DNA of 64,000 nt, taken from Allomesorhizobium camelthorni (GTDB lineage: Bacteria > Pseudomonadota > Alphaproteobacteria > Rhizobiales > Rhizobiaceae). The notes under the pieces were generated by a model, which ran no database searches, was not told the origin of the DNA, and saw only the letters and a list, made by a program, of their open reading frames with translations. Shown here in pieces: positions 45,695 to 55,315 of this stretch. The stretch's first letter is position 1. Every line of letters begins with the position of its first letter. The DNA is taken from NCBI RefSeq assembly GCF_011045125.1, contig NZ_JAAKZF010000004.1:62001-126000 (forward strand), read 5' to 3'. Made by a program: the position numbers and the translations under genes.

Positions 45695-46086
45695 ATCGCC
45701 ACGCCCGCTCTCGCGTCTGGCTGTTGAGGTGGTCGGGAAGACGGGCGGGCAGGAAAGCGCCGCACGAATTCGTATAAAGAACAGGCACTCCCATGCCCGC
45801 CCGTCCGGTGTCTGTCGCCCCGTCGGCCGATCACACGCCGTCTCCATGCTGCCCCGCGGATTTGCACACGGACGTTTCATGGTCGCACGCACGGATACTC
45901 CGCAAACCCGCCGTCCAGGCATTTGCGCCTGCCGCAGGAACGCCGGCCCGTCGGACGCCCTCAGGCCCGTGGGAACCGAATCCACGGGGAGAGGTCACCG
46001 CCGCCCTACCGATTCCCGGTCCGGAACCGGTTCCCGCAAGGGCGATGGACGAATTATGCGCGAGGGGCAGGATGTGTGAACAAATC
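45695..46086 (-). ncRNA. Structured intergenic element B (candidate RNA upstream of ilvD)
   Basis: Homologue of 3455-3775. Read on the minus strand: GATTTGTTCACAC (46074-46086), then GCGCATAATTC (about 46050-46060), a promoter-like pair (TTCACA, 16 bases, CATAAT); then CTTGCGGGAACCGG. The body has CCCGTGG/CCACGGG and other hairpins. A 12-bp perfect inverted repeat follows (45740-45751 and 45794-45805, GACGGGCGGGCA), unrelated in sequence to the arm in element A. The last hairpin (45698-45721) matches A at 23 of 24 bases, with GAGA in place of GAAA in the loop. It ends about 125 nt before the ilvD ATG. No coding frame is convincing. Confidence 0.45.
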
Positions 46087-46163
46087 CGGTGCGAAGATTC
46101 TTCTCGCCGGCTGTTATGCCATTGATCCGCAATGGTTCTTTTTGCGAATGGGCCGAAATGAGG

Positions 46164-46283
46164 GTGGATTCTATCCACGTTTGAGGTCGCAGCGCGCCCT
46201 CCACCGCCTTCGGCGGTCGGCCCCCTCCACCATGCTTCGCATGGTCGCCCTCCCCCGTAAACGGGGGAGGATAAGTGCCCCCT
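46164..46283. repeat. Cluster of short hairpins after the transglutaminase gene
   Basis: Stems GTGGAT/ATCCAC, CCGCC-TTC-GGCGG, CCATGC/GCATGG and CCTCCCCCGTAAACGGGGGAGG follow one another between 46164 and 46270. They are repeat-type hairpins of the kind seen in other gaps. On the minus strand they lie just past the transglutaminase stop and may help end that transcript. Confidence 0.6.
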
Positions 46284-47159
46284 TCACCCCACCGGCACGA
46301 CGTCCACCGACTGTTCCCCCACCTGACCGCCCGTCATCTTCAGGCGGCCGACGATCGGCGCTACGTCGGAATAGTCGCGGCCGTGGCCGACGGTGATATG
46401 ATCGTTGCCGGCGCGCATGGCGTTGGTGGGGTCGAATTCCTGCCAGCCCATCTCGCGACCGCACCAGACTTTTACCCAGGCGTGCATGGCGTCGGCGCCT
46501 TCGAGCCGCTCCTTGCCGGCCGGCGGAATGGTGCGTAGGAAGCCGCTGACATAGCCGGCCGGGATGCCTAAGCCGCGCAGGCCGGCGATCATCACGTGCG
46601 AGAAATCCTGGCAGACGCCGCGCTTCAGCCTGAACGCATCGGCCGCATGGGTTGCCACGGTGGTCGCCTCATTGTCATAGGCGAATTCGTCGTGCAGGCG
46701 GTGGCAGAGATGGTTGGCGACGGCGAGCACGGAGCCCGACGCGAGGCTTTCCGCCGCATAGGCGGTGATCGCAGGGTCGATGCCGGCATGGTCGCTGGAG
46801 GCGAGGAAATGATGCGGCGCGTCCGGCGCCAGCGACAGCACCTGCCGGATTTCTTCGCCGAGCGCCGGCACGGTCGGCGAGACGTCGAGGCCGGGTTCCG
46901 GCCGTTTGACGGCGATACGCGCGCTCATCTTCACGTCGAGCGTTTCATGCGCGTCGCGGTAGGCGATCGCAGCGACATGGTTCCGGAAGAAATCGCTGAA
47001 ATCCGACCGTTCCGCCGGCTCGGGCGAAAAGGACAGGCTGGCGGCAATCACCCGCTGCACGCCGGGTATGGTCTGCGGCATGACGCGAATCTGGTGTCTG
47101 CCGCCGCCGGCCCAGGATTCGTAGTCGTAGTGGAGAGTGAGGCGGATGTCGTAGTGCAT
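46284..47159 (-). CDS. Transglutaminase-like protein (third gene of the ATP-grasp cluster)
   Basis: 291 residues from ATG 47159. An N-terminal beta domain (MHYDIRLTLHYDYESWAGGG...) is followed by the transglutaminase/papain-like core with the triad Cys in LKRGVCQDFSHVMIAGLRGLG, His in AMHAWVKVWC and Asp in WQEFDPTN. No signal peptide, so probably cytoplasmic. It begins 29 bases after the ATP-grasp/alpha-E gene stops. In this conserved gene neighbourhood such proteins are predicted to cut or form isopeptide-like bonds together with the ATP-grasp enzyme; the substrate is unknown. Confidence 0.88.
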   Translation of the reverse strand: MHYDIRLTLHYDYESWAGGGRHQIRVMPQTIPGVQRVIAASLSFSPEPAERSDFSDFFRNHVAAIAYRDAHETLDVKMSARIAVKRPEPGLDVSPTVPALGEEIRQVLSLAPDAPHHFLASSDHAGIDPAITAYAAESLASGSVLAVANHLCHRLHDEFAYDNEATTVATHAADAFRLKRGVCQDFSHVMIAGLRGLGIPAGYVSGFLRTIPPAGKERLEGADAMHAWVKVWCGREMGWQEFDPTNAMRAGNDHITVGHGRDYSDVAPIVGRLKMTGGQVGEQSVDVVPVG

Positions 47160-47188
47160 CAGGGGCGGCACGCTTGCTTCATTGTCGT

Positions 47189-49600
47189 TTAACCGAAATA
47201 CGTCCTGGCCAGCGTCTCGTAGAGCCCGCCGATGTCCCATGCCAGCGTGTCGAGCGAATCAGGCGTCATCTCCGCCGGCTCCCGGATCGCCAGCGTCGTG
47301 TGCAGCTTGAGGATTTCCTTCGCGGCGGGCGAGAGATGCCCGGCGACGCCCCTGCCCGGCAACAGATCGATCTCGGCCTTCAGCCGTTCAAGCTGAAACA
47401 GCACCGAGCGCGGGTTGAGCGGGTCGAGCGCGAGCAGGTCGACGACGGTGCGCCGGCCTGAGCGTACGTTGTACTGACGGCGGTGGGTCATGACGCTGTC
47501 GCCGATCTCCAGCATCATGTCGAGCGATCCGTCCGGCGCGTCGTCCCGGGTCAGACGTGCGAGGGTGCGGGCGATCTGGATGGCGCGTTCCAGCCGCCGG
47601 CCGATTTCGAGGAACCGCCAGCCGGTGAAGCGGTACATGTTCTCGTGCAGCAAGCCTGAAAATCCCGCAAGCTTGCGCAGCAGGACCGTCATCGCCCGTG
47701 TCGCATCGTCGCCGGGCGCAACCGTCGCGGCGAACTGGTGCACGGTCTTCGACAGGTCGCGCAAAGCCAGCCAGCCATCCGGCGAGAAGCGGTCGCGGAC
47801 CTGCCCGGCGCTGTAGACGGCGCTGTCGATATTGGCGATGAGCCCGGCCGGAACGGCGGCCTCGACGTCGATGCCGAACGGTTCGAGATAGTCGCGGATG
47901 CCGACAAGCAGCGGCAGGTCGGGATCGGAGGTCTCGGCAAGCCGCACGTGATAGGCGCGCAGCACCCGCACCATATCTTCCGAGCGTTCGATATAGCGGC
48001 CGAGCCAGGTCAGGTTTTCGGCGGCGCGGCTGGGCAGGCTGCCTGGGATGCTGCGCACGAAGCCGTCGCGCTCGGCCGGCAGCAGCGTGTCGCGCTCGAC
48101 AGGCCTGCTGCTCACCACCCAGACGTCGGCGGCCTGGCCGCCGCGCTGCATGGCGATCGCCTTTGCGTCCAGCGTGTCGCCGACGCGGGCGAAGCCGCCG
48201 GGCATCACCACCCAGCCCTCGGCCGTGCGCGCCAGATGGACACGCAAAGTGGCAGGGCGCGGCTCCAGCCGGCCGTCGGCGAAGACCGGCGTGGTCGACA
48301 GCGTCACCGCTTCCTGCCCGACAAAATCGCCGCCATTTGCTGACAACTTCGCCAGCAGTTGCTGCTTCGCGTCCGGGTCGAGCGAAGCGCCGAGCACCGT
48401 GGCGTTGTCGTCCTCGAAGGCCAGCCGCGTCGACAGCGCTGGGCCGATCATCATGCGGTCGAGATTTTCCGTCACGTGCCGGCGTTCCTGGTCCTGGCCA
48501 CACCACCATGTCGCAATGCTCGGCAACAACAGGCTCTCGCTGCGCAGCGCCTTGGAAATGCCCGGCAAAAACGCCAGGAGCGCGCGGGTCTCGACGATCC
48601 CCAAGCCGAGCGCGTTGACCATAGCCACCGAGCCATGCCGCACCGCCTCGGTGAGGCCCGGCGTGCCGATTCGCGAATCCGGGTTGAGTTCGAGCGGGTC
48701 GGCGAAAGCCGCATCGAGACGCCGCCACAGCACGCTGACCGGCTTCAGCCCGGACACTGTGCGCACCATCAGCCGGCCGCCGGAGACGGTCAGGTCCTCG
48801 CCTTCGAGCAGCATGATGCCGAGATAGCGGGCGATGTAGGCGTGCTCGAAATAGGTCTCGTTGAGCGGCCCGGGCGTGAGGATCGCGGCGCGGCCGTCCC
48901 GATCGGCGACCATTCCGATCAGCGCGTCGCGGAAGCGGCGGAAGAAGCCGGCAAGCCGATGCACGTGCATGTCGCCATAGATGTCGGACAGCGCCCGCGT
49001 CGTGGCGACCCGGTTTTCCAGCGCGAAACCCGCGCCCGAAGGCGCTTGCGTCCGGTCGCCCAACACCCACCACTGGCCGCCGGGACCGCGCCCGAGTTCG
49101 AACGCGCAGACATGCAGGAAATGGCCGCCGGCCGGCTTCACACCGGCTACGGGCCGCAGATATTCCGGGTTCGATGCGACGAGGCCGGGCGGCAGCAGGC
49201 CCTCTGCGACCAGCCTGTTGTCGCCGTAGATGTCGGCGACGATGGCTTCAAGGAGGTCGGCGCGCTGGATCAGCCCGGCGCTGATGCCGGCCCATTCGTC
49301 CTCGCCGATGAGGAGCGGAATATGGGCGAGCGGCCATTCGCGCTCCTTCGCTCCCACCTTGTCGTAGAAGCGGTAATAGACGCCGGCGTCTCGCAGATAC
49401 TGGTCGGCGCGGGCAAAGCGCTGCGCAAGCTGCTCGGGGCCAAGATCCTCGAGCGCGGCGATGAAATCACGCCAGACCGGCCGCGGATTGCCGGCTTCAT
49501 CGACCATCTCGTCGGCGACGCCGGCGACCGGCCGGTAGCCCTCCAGCAAAATGCCGGGGCCCGGCCCTGCCCTCTCGCGCTTCTGATTCCCCTCAGCCAT
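47189..49600 (-). CDS. Fused circularly permuted ATP-grasp and alpha-E domain protein
   Basis: 803 residues from ATG 49600; the alternative start six bases earlier is a TTG. Residues about 20-470 hold the circularly permuted ATP-grasp domain (former DUF404/407: YRFYDKVGAKEREWPL, LGDRTQAPSGAGFALENR, and the nucleotide-binding stretch AILTPGPLNETYFEHAYIARYLGIMLLEGEDL). Residues about 490-803 are the all-helical alpha-E domain (former DUF403: ENLTWLGRYIERSEDMVRVLRAYH). In many bacteria these are two genes; here they are fused. The ATP-grasp part should activate a carboxylate for amide formation; the acceptor is not known. Starts next to the stop of the DUF2126 gene. Confidence 0.9.
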   Translation of the reverse strand: MAEGNQKRERAGPGPGILLEGYRPVAGVADEMVDEAGNPRPVWRDFIAALEDLGPEQLAQRFARADQYLRDAGVYYRFYDKVGAKEREWPLAHIPLLIGEDEWAGISAGLIQRADLLEAIVADIYGDNRLVAEGLLPPGLVASNPEYLRPVAGVKPAGGHFLHVCAFELGRGPGGQWWVLGDRTQAPSGAGFALENRVATTRALSDIYGDMHVHRLAGFFRRFRDALIGMVADRDGRAAILTPGPLNETYFEHAYIARYLGIMLLEGEDLTVSGGRLMVRTVSGLKPVSVLWRRLDAAFADPLELNPDSRIGTPGLTEAVRHGSVAMVNALGLGIVETRALLAFLPGISKALRSESLLLPSIATWWCGQDQERRHVTENLDRMMIGPALSTRLAFEDDNATVLGASLDPDAKQQLLAKLSANGGDFVGQEAVTLSTTPVFADGRLEPRPATLRVHLARTAEGWVVMPGGFARVGDTLDAKAIAMQRGGQAADVWVVSSRPVERDTLLPAERDGFVRSIPGSLPSRAAENLTWLGRYIERSEDMVRVLRAYHVRLAETSDPDLPLLVGIRDYLEPFGIDVEAAVPAGLIANIDSAVYSAGQVRDRFSPDGWLALRDLSKTVHQFAATVAPGDDATRAMTVLLRKLAGFSGLLHENMYRFTGWRFLEIGRRLERAIQIARTLARLTRDDAPDGSLDMMLEIGDSVMTHRRQYNVRSGRRTVVDLLALDPLNPRSVLFQLERLKAEIDLLPGRGVAGHLSPAAKEILKLHTTLAIREPAEMTPDSLDTLAWDIGGLYETLARTYFG

Positions 49601-49606
49601 CGCCAA

Positions 49607-52600
49607 TCACAATCTCGGCGGCCGCCTGAGGTCAAGCGTCAGCGGAAACTCATCCGACGGTTCTTCGGGCCGGATCTCGAAAGTTGAGGGCGTGTGGCCG
49701 CGCGGCTCGAAGCGGGCCAGCCGCCGCGCCTCGGCCTCGTTGGCGTTGACCGGAAAAGTCTCGTAGTTGCGCCCGCCGGGATGGGCGACATGATAGACGC
49801 AGCCGCCGACCGAGCGCCCCGACCAGCGGTCGTAAATGTCGAAGGTGAGCGGCGTATTGACCGGCAGCGCCGGATGCATGCCGGACGCCGGCTGCCACGC
49901 CTTGTAGCGCACGCCGCCAACCGCGATCTCGCGATTGTCTGTTACTTTCATAGGCACGACGCGGCCGTTGCAGAGGATGGCATGGCGCTCGGGATTGAGG
50001 CCTTCGGTCTTCACCTGCAGCCGCTCGACGGAGGAATCGACGAAGCGCACGGTGCCGCCGATGGCGCCTTGCTCGCCCATCACATGCCACGGCTCCAGCG
50101 CCTGCCGAAGCTCGAGCTTCACGCCGGAGTATTGAACCTCGCCGCAGAACGGGAAGCGGAATTCGAGCTGCGCGTCGAACCACTCCGGGCGGAAGGCAAA
50201 GCCGTGCTGCGCGAGATCGTCGAGCACGTCGAGGAAGTCGCGCCAGACATAGTGCGGCAGCATGAAGCGGTCGTGCAGCGCCGTGCCCCAGCGGGTGAAG
50301 CGGCCGTCCAGCGGTTTCGCCCACAGCCGCGCTATGATGGCGCGGACCAGCAATTGCTGGGCGAGGTTCATGCGCGCATTGGGCGGCATCTCGAAGCCGC
50401 GGAACTCGACCAGACCCAGCCTCCCGGTCGGGCCGTCCGGCGAGAACAGCTTGTCGATGCATATCTCGGAACGGTGCGTGTTGCCGGTGACGTCGGTCAG
50501 AATATTGCGGAACAGGCGGTCGACCAGCCAGGGCAGCGGCGGATTGTTTTGGTCGGGATGCGGCACCTGCGCCAGTGCGATCTCCAGTTCGTAGAGGCTG
50601 TCATGGCGCGCCTCGTCGAAGCGCGGCGCCTGGCTGGTCGGGCCGATGAACAGGCCGGAAAACAGGTAGGACAGCGCCGGATGGCGCTGCCAATGCAGGA
50701 CCAGGCTTTTCAGGAGGTCGGGCCGGCGCAAAAACGGGCTGTCGTTCGGCGTCGCGCCGCCGACCACCACATGATTGCCTCCGCCGGTGCCGGTATGGCG
50801 GCCGTCGATCATGAATTTTTCCGCGCCGAGCCGGGTCTGGCGCGCTTCATCGTAGATTGCGGTGGTCGTCGCCACGCAATCCCGCCAGCTCGAGGCCGGA
50901 TGGATGTTGACCTCGATGACGCCGGGATCGGGCGCAACGCGGATGACGTTGAGCCGCGGATCGTGGGGCGGACCGTAGCCTTCGATGTGGACCGGCAGGC
51001 CGGTCTTCTTCGCCGCGTTCTCGGCCGCCGCGATCAGGTCGAGATAGTCCTCCAGCGCCTCGGTGGGCGGCATGAAAACGCAGAGCCGTCCGTCGCGCGG
51101 CTCGACGCTGATTGCGGTGCGGACCGCTCCGCCGATCTCGCCGAGCTCCTGCTCGACCCTGTTCTGCTGGCCGGTGACGGCGGTGAAGGACGCCGCTGCC
51201 TGGCGGCGCGCCATCTCGTCGGCGCTAGCGGCTTCCGCGGGAGACGGGGCGGCTTCGCGCGGCGGCAGCGGGCCACGCGGCACCGAAGGATCGACCGGCA
51301 CGATGAATGGGAACTGCGACGGCGGCACATAGGGCAGCGTGCCGAGCGGCAGGCGGTAGCCGACGGGAGAATCGCCCGGCACGAGAAAAAGCCGGCCGCG
51401 CCGCGTCTCCCACTTTTCCGAGCGCCAGCGATGGCCGGCGGCTTCGGCGTTCCAGCGCTGCACCGGCAGCACGTAGCCGGAAGGCTGCGTCAGTCCGCGC
51501 TCGAAGACGCGCACCATGCGGCTGCGCTCCTCCGGATCGTTCAGCTTCGAGTTGGACGGATCGACGTTCTCCGGCAGCTTGCCTTCCTTGAGCAGCCATT
51601 CGGCCGGGTCCTCATAGGCCTCGGCAACCATGTCAGTATCGATGCCAAGCTCGCCAGCGATCGCGGTGAGCAGCGTTTCGGCGTGCTGCGGCGTCGTCTT
51701 GCCGTCCGCCTTTTCCGTGGCGATCAGCGACGGATCGCTCCACACCGACTCGCCGTCGGTGCGCCAAAACAGCGAAAAGGTCCAGCGCGGCAGGGATTCG
51801 CCGGGATACCATTTGCCCTGCCCGTAGTGGAGGAACCCGCCCGGCGCGAATTTTTCACGCAGGCGGCGGATCAGGAGATCGGCCTTTTCACGCTTGGTCG
51901 GCCCGACCGCCGCGGTGTTCCATTCCTCGGATTCGAAATCGTCGATCGAAACGAAAGTCGGCTCGCCGCCCATGGTGAGCCGTACGTCCTGTTTTTCGAG
52001 CACGGCGTCGACATCTTCGCCGAGCGCGTCCAGCGCCTGCCAGGAAGCGTCGGAAAACGGCTTGGTGATGCGCGGGTGCTCTGCGACGCGATCGACCCGC
52101 ATGTCGAACTTGAAATCGACGTTGGCGAAGCTCGCCATGCCCGAAATGGGCGCTGCGTTGCGGAAATGCGGCGTCGCGGCCAGCGGCACATGGCTTTCGC
52201 CGGTCAGCAGCCCCGATGTCGGGTCGAGCCCGATCCATCCCGCGCCCGGAATATAGACCTCGCACCAGGCATGCAGGTCGGTGAAGTCGTGCGCCGCGCC
52301 GGCGGGACCATCGAGTGCGACCAGATCGGGCTTGAGCTGGATCAGATAGCCGGAGACGAAGCGCGCGGCGATGCCGAGATTCCTGAGCACCTGGACCAGC
52401 AGCCAACTCGAATCGCGGCACGAGCCCTTCGCCAGCGCGAGTGTTTCTTCCGGCGTCTGCACGCCGGTTTCGAGGCGCACGATGTAGCCGATCTCGCGCT
52501 GAATCCGTGCATTGAGCGCGACGATGAAATTCACCGTATTCGTCTCGGATCGGTCGATCGTCTTCAGGAAGGCTGTAAGCAAGGGGCCAGCCGACTCGGG

Positions 52601-52957
52601 CGTGCAGTAGATCGCTAGATCGTGGCGAATGTCTTCCGGATATTCGAACGGAAACGCCTCCGCCGATGGTTCGACGAAGAAGTCGAACGGGTTGTAGACG
52701 GTCATGTCGGCGACGAGATCGACCTCGATCTTCAACTCGGTCACCGGCTCCGGGAAGACGAAGCGCGCCAGGAAATTGCCGTAGGGATCCTGCTGCAGAT
52801 TGGCGAAATGCTCGGCCGGGCCGACCTTCAGCGAATGGCTGAGCACCTTGGTGCGGGAATGCGGCGCCGGCCGCAGGCGGATCGTTTGAGGCCCGAGAAT
52901 AACCGGCCGGTCATAGACATAATGGGTCAGGTGATAGACGGCTGCGAGAATTGCCAT
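49607..52957 (-). CDS. Transglutaminase-DUF2126 fusion protein
   Basis: 1116 residues from ATG 52957 (a GTG at 52987 with GGAAAG before it is an alternative). Residues about 1-280 hold a transglutaminase N-domain and core: [20 protein letters not shown], the nucleophile in [12 protein letters not shown], then [21 protein letters not shown]. The remaining 800 residues are DUF2126 ([65 protein letters not shown]), which has been compared to glutamine-synthetase-like carboxylate-amine ligases. First gene of a three-gene unit with the ATP-grasp/alpha-E and small transglutaminase genes. Its biochemical role is not established. Confidence 0.9.
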   Translation of the reverse strand: MAILAAVYHLTHYVYDRPVILGPQTIRLRPAPHSRTKVLSHSLKVGPAEHFANLQQDPYGNFLARFVFPEPVTELKIEVDLVADMTVYNPFDFFVEPSAEAFPFEYPEDIRHDLAIYCTPESAGPLLTAFLKTIDRSETNTVNFIVALNARIQREIGYIVRLETGVQTPEETLALAKGSCRDSSWLLVQVLRNLGIAARFVSGYLIQLKPDLVALDGPAGAAHDFTDLHAWCEVYIPGAGWIGLDPTSGLLTGESHVPLAATPHFRNAAPISGMASFANVDFKFDMRVDRVAEHPRITKPFSDASWQALDALGEDVDAVLEKQDVRLTMGGEPTFVSIDDFESEEWNTAAVGPTKREKADLLIRRLREKFAPGGFLHYGQGKWYPGESLPRWTFSLFWRTDGESVWSDPSLIATEKADGKTTPQHAETLLTAIAGELGIDTDMVAEAYEDPAEWLLKEGKLPENVDPSNSKLNDPEERSRMVRVFERGLTQPSGYVLPVQRWNAEAAGHRWRSEKWETRRGRLFLVPGDSPVGYRLPLGTLPYVPPSQFPFIVPVDPSVPRGPLPPREAAPSPAEAASADEMARRQAAASFTAVTGQQNRVEQELGEIGGAVRTAISVEPRDGRLCVFMPPTEALEDYLDLIAAAENAAKKTGLPVHIEGYGPPHDPRLNVIRVAPDPGVIEVNIHPASSWRDCVATTTAIYDEARQTRLGAEKFMIDGRHTGTGGGNHVVVGGATPNDSPFLRRPDLLKSLVLHWQRHPALSYLFSGLFIGPTSQAPRFDEARHDSLYELEIALAQVPHPDQNNPPLPWLVDRLFRNILTDVTGNTHRSEICIDKLFSPDGPTGRLGLVEFRGFEMPPNARMNLAQQLLVRAIIARLWAKPLDGRFTRWGTALHDRFMLPHYVWRDFLDVLDDLAQHGFAFRPEWFDAQLEFRFPFCGEVQYSGVKLELRQALEPWHVMGEQGAIGGTVRFVDSSVERLQVKTEGLNPERHAILCNGRVVPMKVTDNREIAVGGVRYKAWQPASGMHPALPVNTPLTFDIYDRWSGRSVGGCVYHVAHPGGRNYETFPVNANEAEARRLARFEPRGHTPSTFEIRPEEPSDEFPLTLDLRRPPRL

Positions 52958-53074
52958 ATGCGCCGGGGCCTTTCGTCGGAAGGCCACCTTTCCACACTTC
53001 GTCTCGGGCCGCCAAGAACTTATTGCACTGCGAAATGGGATTGATTGGGCGGCCGGTGCGATGCGAAAGGCCTG

Positions 53075-53656
<582 letters not shown>

Positions 53657-53800
53657 TCAACATGTTAGAGCTATTTCCATCCCGTTTCTGGGGAATGGTG
53701 GAGCTCCGATGTTCCCGGAAACGAAAGTCCGCCGATAACGTTCCGCTTTGCCGCGTTCGGTGCAACAATAGTCGGGGGCGCAATTCGGCTGGTGAGTGTG

Positions 53801-54139
53801 ATGGCTTCAGGATTTCGTTACGTGGTGATCATGCTTGCGGCGATGCCGGCATCGGCCTGCTCGTCGCTTCCAGCCGCGATCGAGGCCGAAGTGGTGCGGG
53901 CGACCCTCTATGACGACATACCCTGCGGGACGCTGAAGGCCGAGCGCGCTGCACTGGTCAGGCAATATGGCGATCCCGAAAAGCAACCCGACAAGAGGCA
54001 GCCGGGCGACCCGATAACCCCGACCGGATTAAGCGTCGTCACACCCGATTTCCGCTCGGCGGCGGAAAAGGAGCGCGGCCTCGCCTGGGGCAAGATCGTG
54101 GCCATGAATTCGTCGATCACGCGGCGGTGCAGCGAATAG
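53801..54139 (+). CDS. Small predicted lipoprotein, unknown function
   Basis: 112 residues. The N-terminus FRYVVIMLAAMPASACSSLPAA is a lipoprotein signal (lipobox ASAC, Cys at about residue 21). The remainder (PCGTLKAERAALVRQYGDPEKQ, then RGLAWGKIVAMNSSITRRCSE) has two further cysteines. No family recognised. ATG 53801 with GGTGAG upstream; GTG codons nine and three bases earlier are alternatives. Convergent with the cupin gene (6-bp gap). Confidence 0.65.
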   Translation: MASGFRYVVIMLAAMPASACSSLPAAIEAEVVRATLYDDIPCGTLKAERAALVRQYGDPEKQPDKRQPGDPITPTGLSVVTPDFRSAAEKERGLAWGKIVAMNSSITRRCSE

Positions 54140-54145
54140 GTCGGG

Positions 54146-54544
54146 TCAGGCCGCCGAATACTGCTCGTCGGTGACGTGTTCGAGCCAATCCACTGAGACG
54201 CCGTCCAGCGCCTCCTGCATGGCGATATGTGTCATCGAATTGGCCGGTGCGGCGCCATGCCAGTGTTTTTCGCCCGGCGAGAACCAGACCGTGTCGCCGG
54301 CGCGGATTTCCAGGACCGGCGCGCCCCAGCTCTGCACCTTGCCGAAGCCCGAGACGATATAGAGCGTCTGGCCGAGCGGGTGCGTATGCCAGGCCGTGCG
54401 GGCGCCCGGCTCGAAGCTCACCACCAAAGCCCGGATGCGCGCCGGCGCCTCGGCTTCGACGATCGGTTCCTGCCACACCGTCCCGGTGAACCATTTGTCC
54501 GGCGCCCGGCGCGACGGCAACGAACCGCAGGGTGTGATTTTCAT
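54146..54544 (-). CDS. Cupin-domain protein
   Basis: 132 residues from ATG 54544; GGAG lies six bases before it, inside the extra codons of a longer frame. Single cupin barrel with metal ligands HTHPLGQTLYIVSG (His, His, Gln/Glu position) and PGEKHWHGAAP (second motif His). The family (RmlC-like, sometimes carboxymuconolactone-decarboxylase partners) binds a metal and acts on small organics; the substrate is unknown. Stand-alone gene. Confidence 0.85.
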   Translation of the reverse strand: MKITPCGSLPSRRAPDKWFTGTVWQEPIVEAEAPARIRALVVSFEPGARTAWHTHPLGQTLYIVSGFGKVQSWGAPVLEIRAGDTVWFSPGEKHWHGAAPANSMTHIAMQEALDGVSVDWLEHVTDEQYSAA

Positions 54545-54686
54545 GGCTTTCTCCATAGGCGGGCGCTTTGCGCGTCAACATAGAGCGGCTGTGGCCGGGA
54601 GGGAAATGCTGATCGTTGGAATGCGGCGGGATGCCCCTCCCTTCCCCTTGCACAAGGAGAGAAGGAAGAATGCCGCATGGACTCAT
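54545..54686. other. Short gap with partial repeat
   Basis: Contains CCCCTCCCTTCCCCTTGCACAAGGAGAGAAGGAAG (54633-54667), a degenerate relic of the mosaic palindromes. No gene seen. Confidence 0.4.
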
Positions 54687-54911
54687 TCAATGAAGCTCGT
54701 CGATTGGCTCTTTCTGGCTGACGATCTGGCCGGCCTTGTCGACGATGGGCTCGACGCTGTTGCTGCGCTGGCCCGGCTCCACGTCGCCCGAAATCTCGGG
54801 ATCCTGCACTTCGGAGACGCGGCTGCGCGTGGTCGAGTCGCGGTCGTCGCGACGTTTTACCGGCTCGCCGTCCGGCGGCGCCGGAAGCTTTTTCCTGGGT
54901 CTGTCGGCCAT
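54687..54911 (-). CDS. Small hydrophilic protein, unknown function
   Basis: 74 residues, ATG 54911 with GGAAAGGG upstream. Highly charged (MADRPRKKLPAPPDGEPVKRRDDRDSTTRSR...), no membrane segment or cysteine. The good ribosome site and rhizobial-type codon use support a real gene. No known family; similar small hydrophilic proteins are common and unstudied in Rhizobiales. Confidence 0.55.
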   Translation of the reverse strand: MADRPRKKLPAPPDGEPVKRRDDRDSTTRSRVSEVQDPEISGDVEPGQRSNSVEPIVDKAGQIVSQKEPIDELH

Positions 54912-55064
54912 GGCTTACCCTTTCCAACGGATCGATCGAAAAACGCCGGGCGGATGGATCGGTTGCACGATTCAGGCGTTTCCCGCCCCTCAGGCAGGGC
55001 GATTGCAATATGAGCTTGATGGACTATGGGCTTCAACGCCGTCATTAACTCTGAGCGTGCTGCG
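54912..55064. other. Gap with no feature seen
   Basis: Upstream of the 74-residue gene; no repeat or promoter of note. It runs into the long inverted repeat at 55065. Confidence 0.3.
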
Positions 55065-55308
55065 CATCTGCACCAGGCAAGCGCGCATTGGTTGGTGCCG
55101 TGCTCGTCATTCCGGGGCCGCGCAGCGGAACCCGGAATCCAGCACGCTGGTCCTCGTCCAGTTGTCCGAAAGCGTCCGATCTCGTTCCGATCGCATCGGA
55201 TGCCTCTCGTTCCTTCAGTGCCGACGCTCTGGATTCCGGGTTCCGCTGCGCGGCCCCGGAATGACGAGCACGGCACCAACCAATCCACGCTTGCCTCGGT
55301 GCAGATGA
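55065..55308. repeat. Long inverted repeat after the ectoine operon
   Basis: Outer arms start CATCTGCACCAGGCAAGCG and end with the near complement; a 54-bp inner arm (55087 on: ATTGGTTGGTGCCGTGCTCG, then TCATTCCGGGGCCGCGCAGC and GGAACCCGGAATCCAG) pairs almost perfectly with 55229-55284. About 90 bp of centre. The stop of the last eut gene is 8 bp beyond. A separate family from the CTGCCGG repeats; it may end the operon. Confidence 0.85.
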
Positions 55309-55315
55309 TATAGCG

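Noticed and set aside
45614-46178. Small frames upstream of ilvD
   Set aside because: They overlap each other on both strands, have biased composition and change frame across hairpins.
46164-46270. Promoter or riboswitch downstream of the transglutaminase gene
   Set aside because: The hairpins are short generic repeats on the 3' side of a gene and lack a conserved junction.
49694-52618. Plus-strand frame of almost 1000 codons within the DUF2126 gene
   Set aside because: Antisense shadow of the transglutaminase-DUF2126 gene; no recognisable domain.
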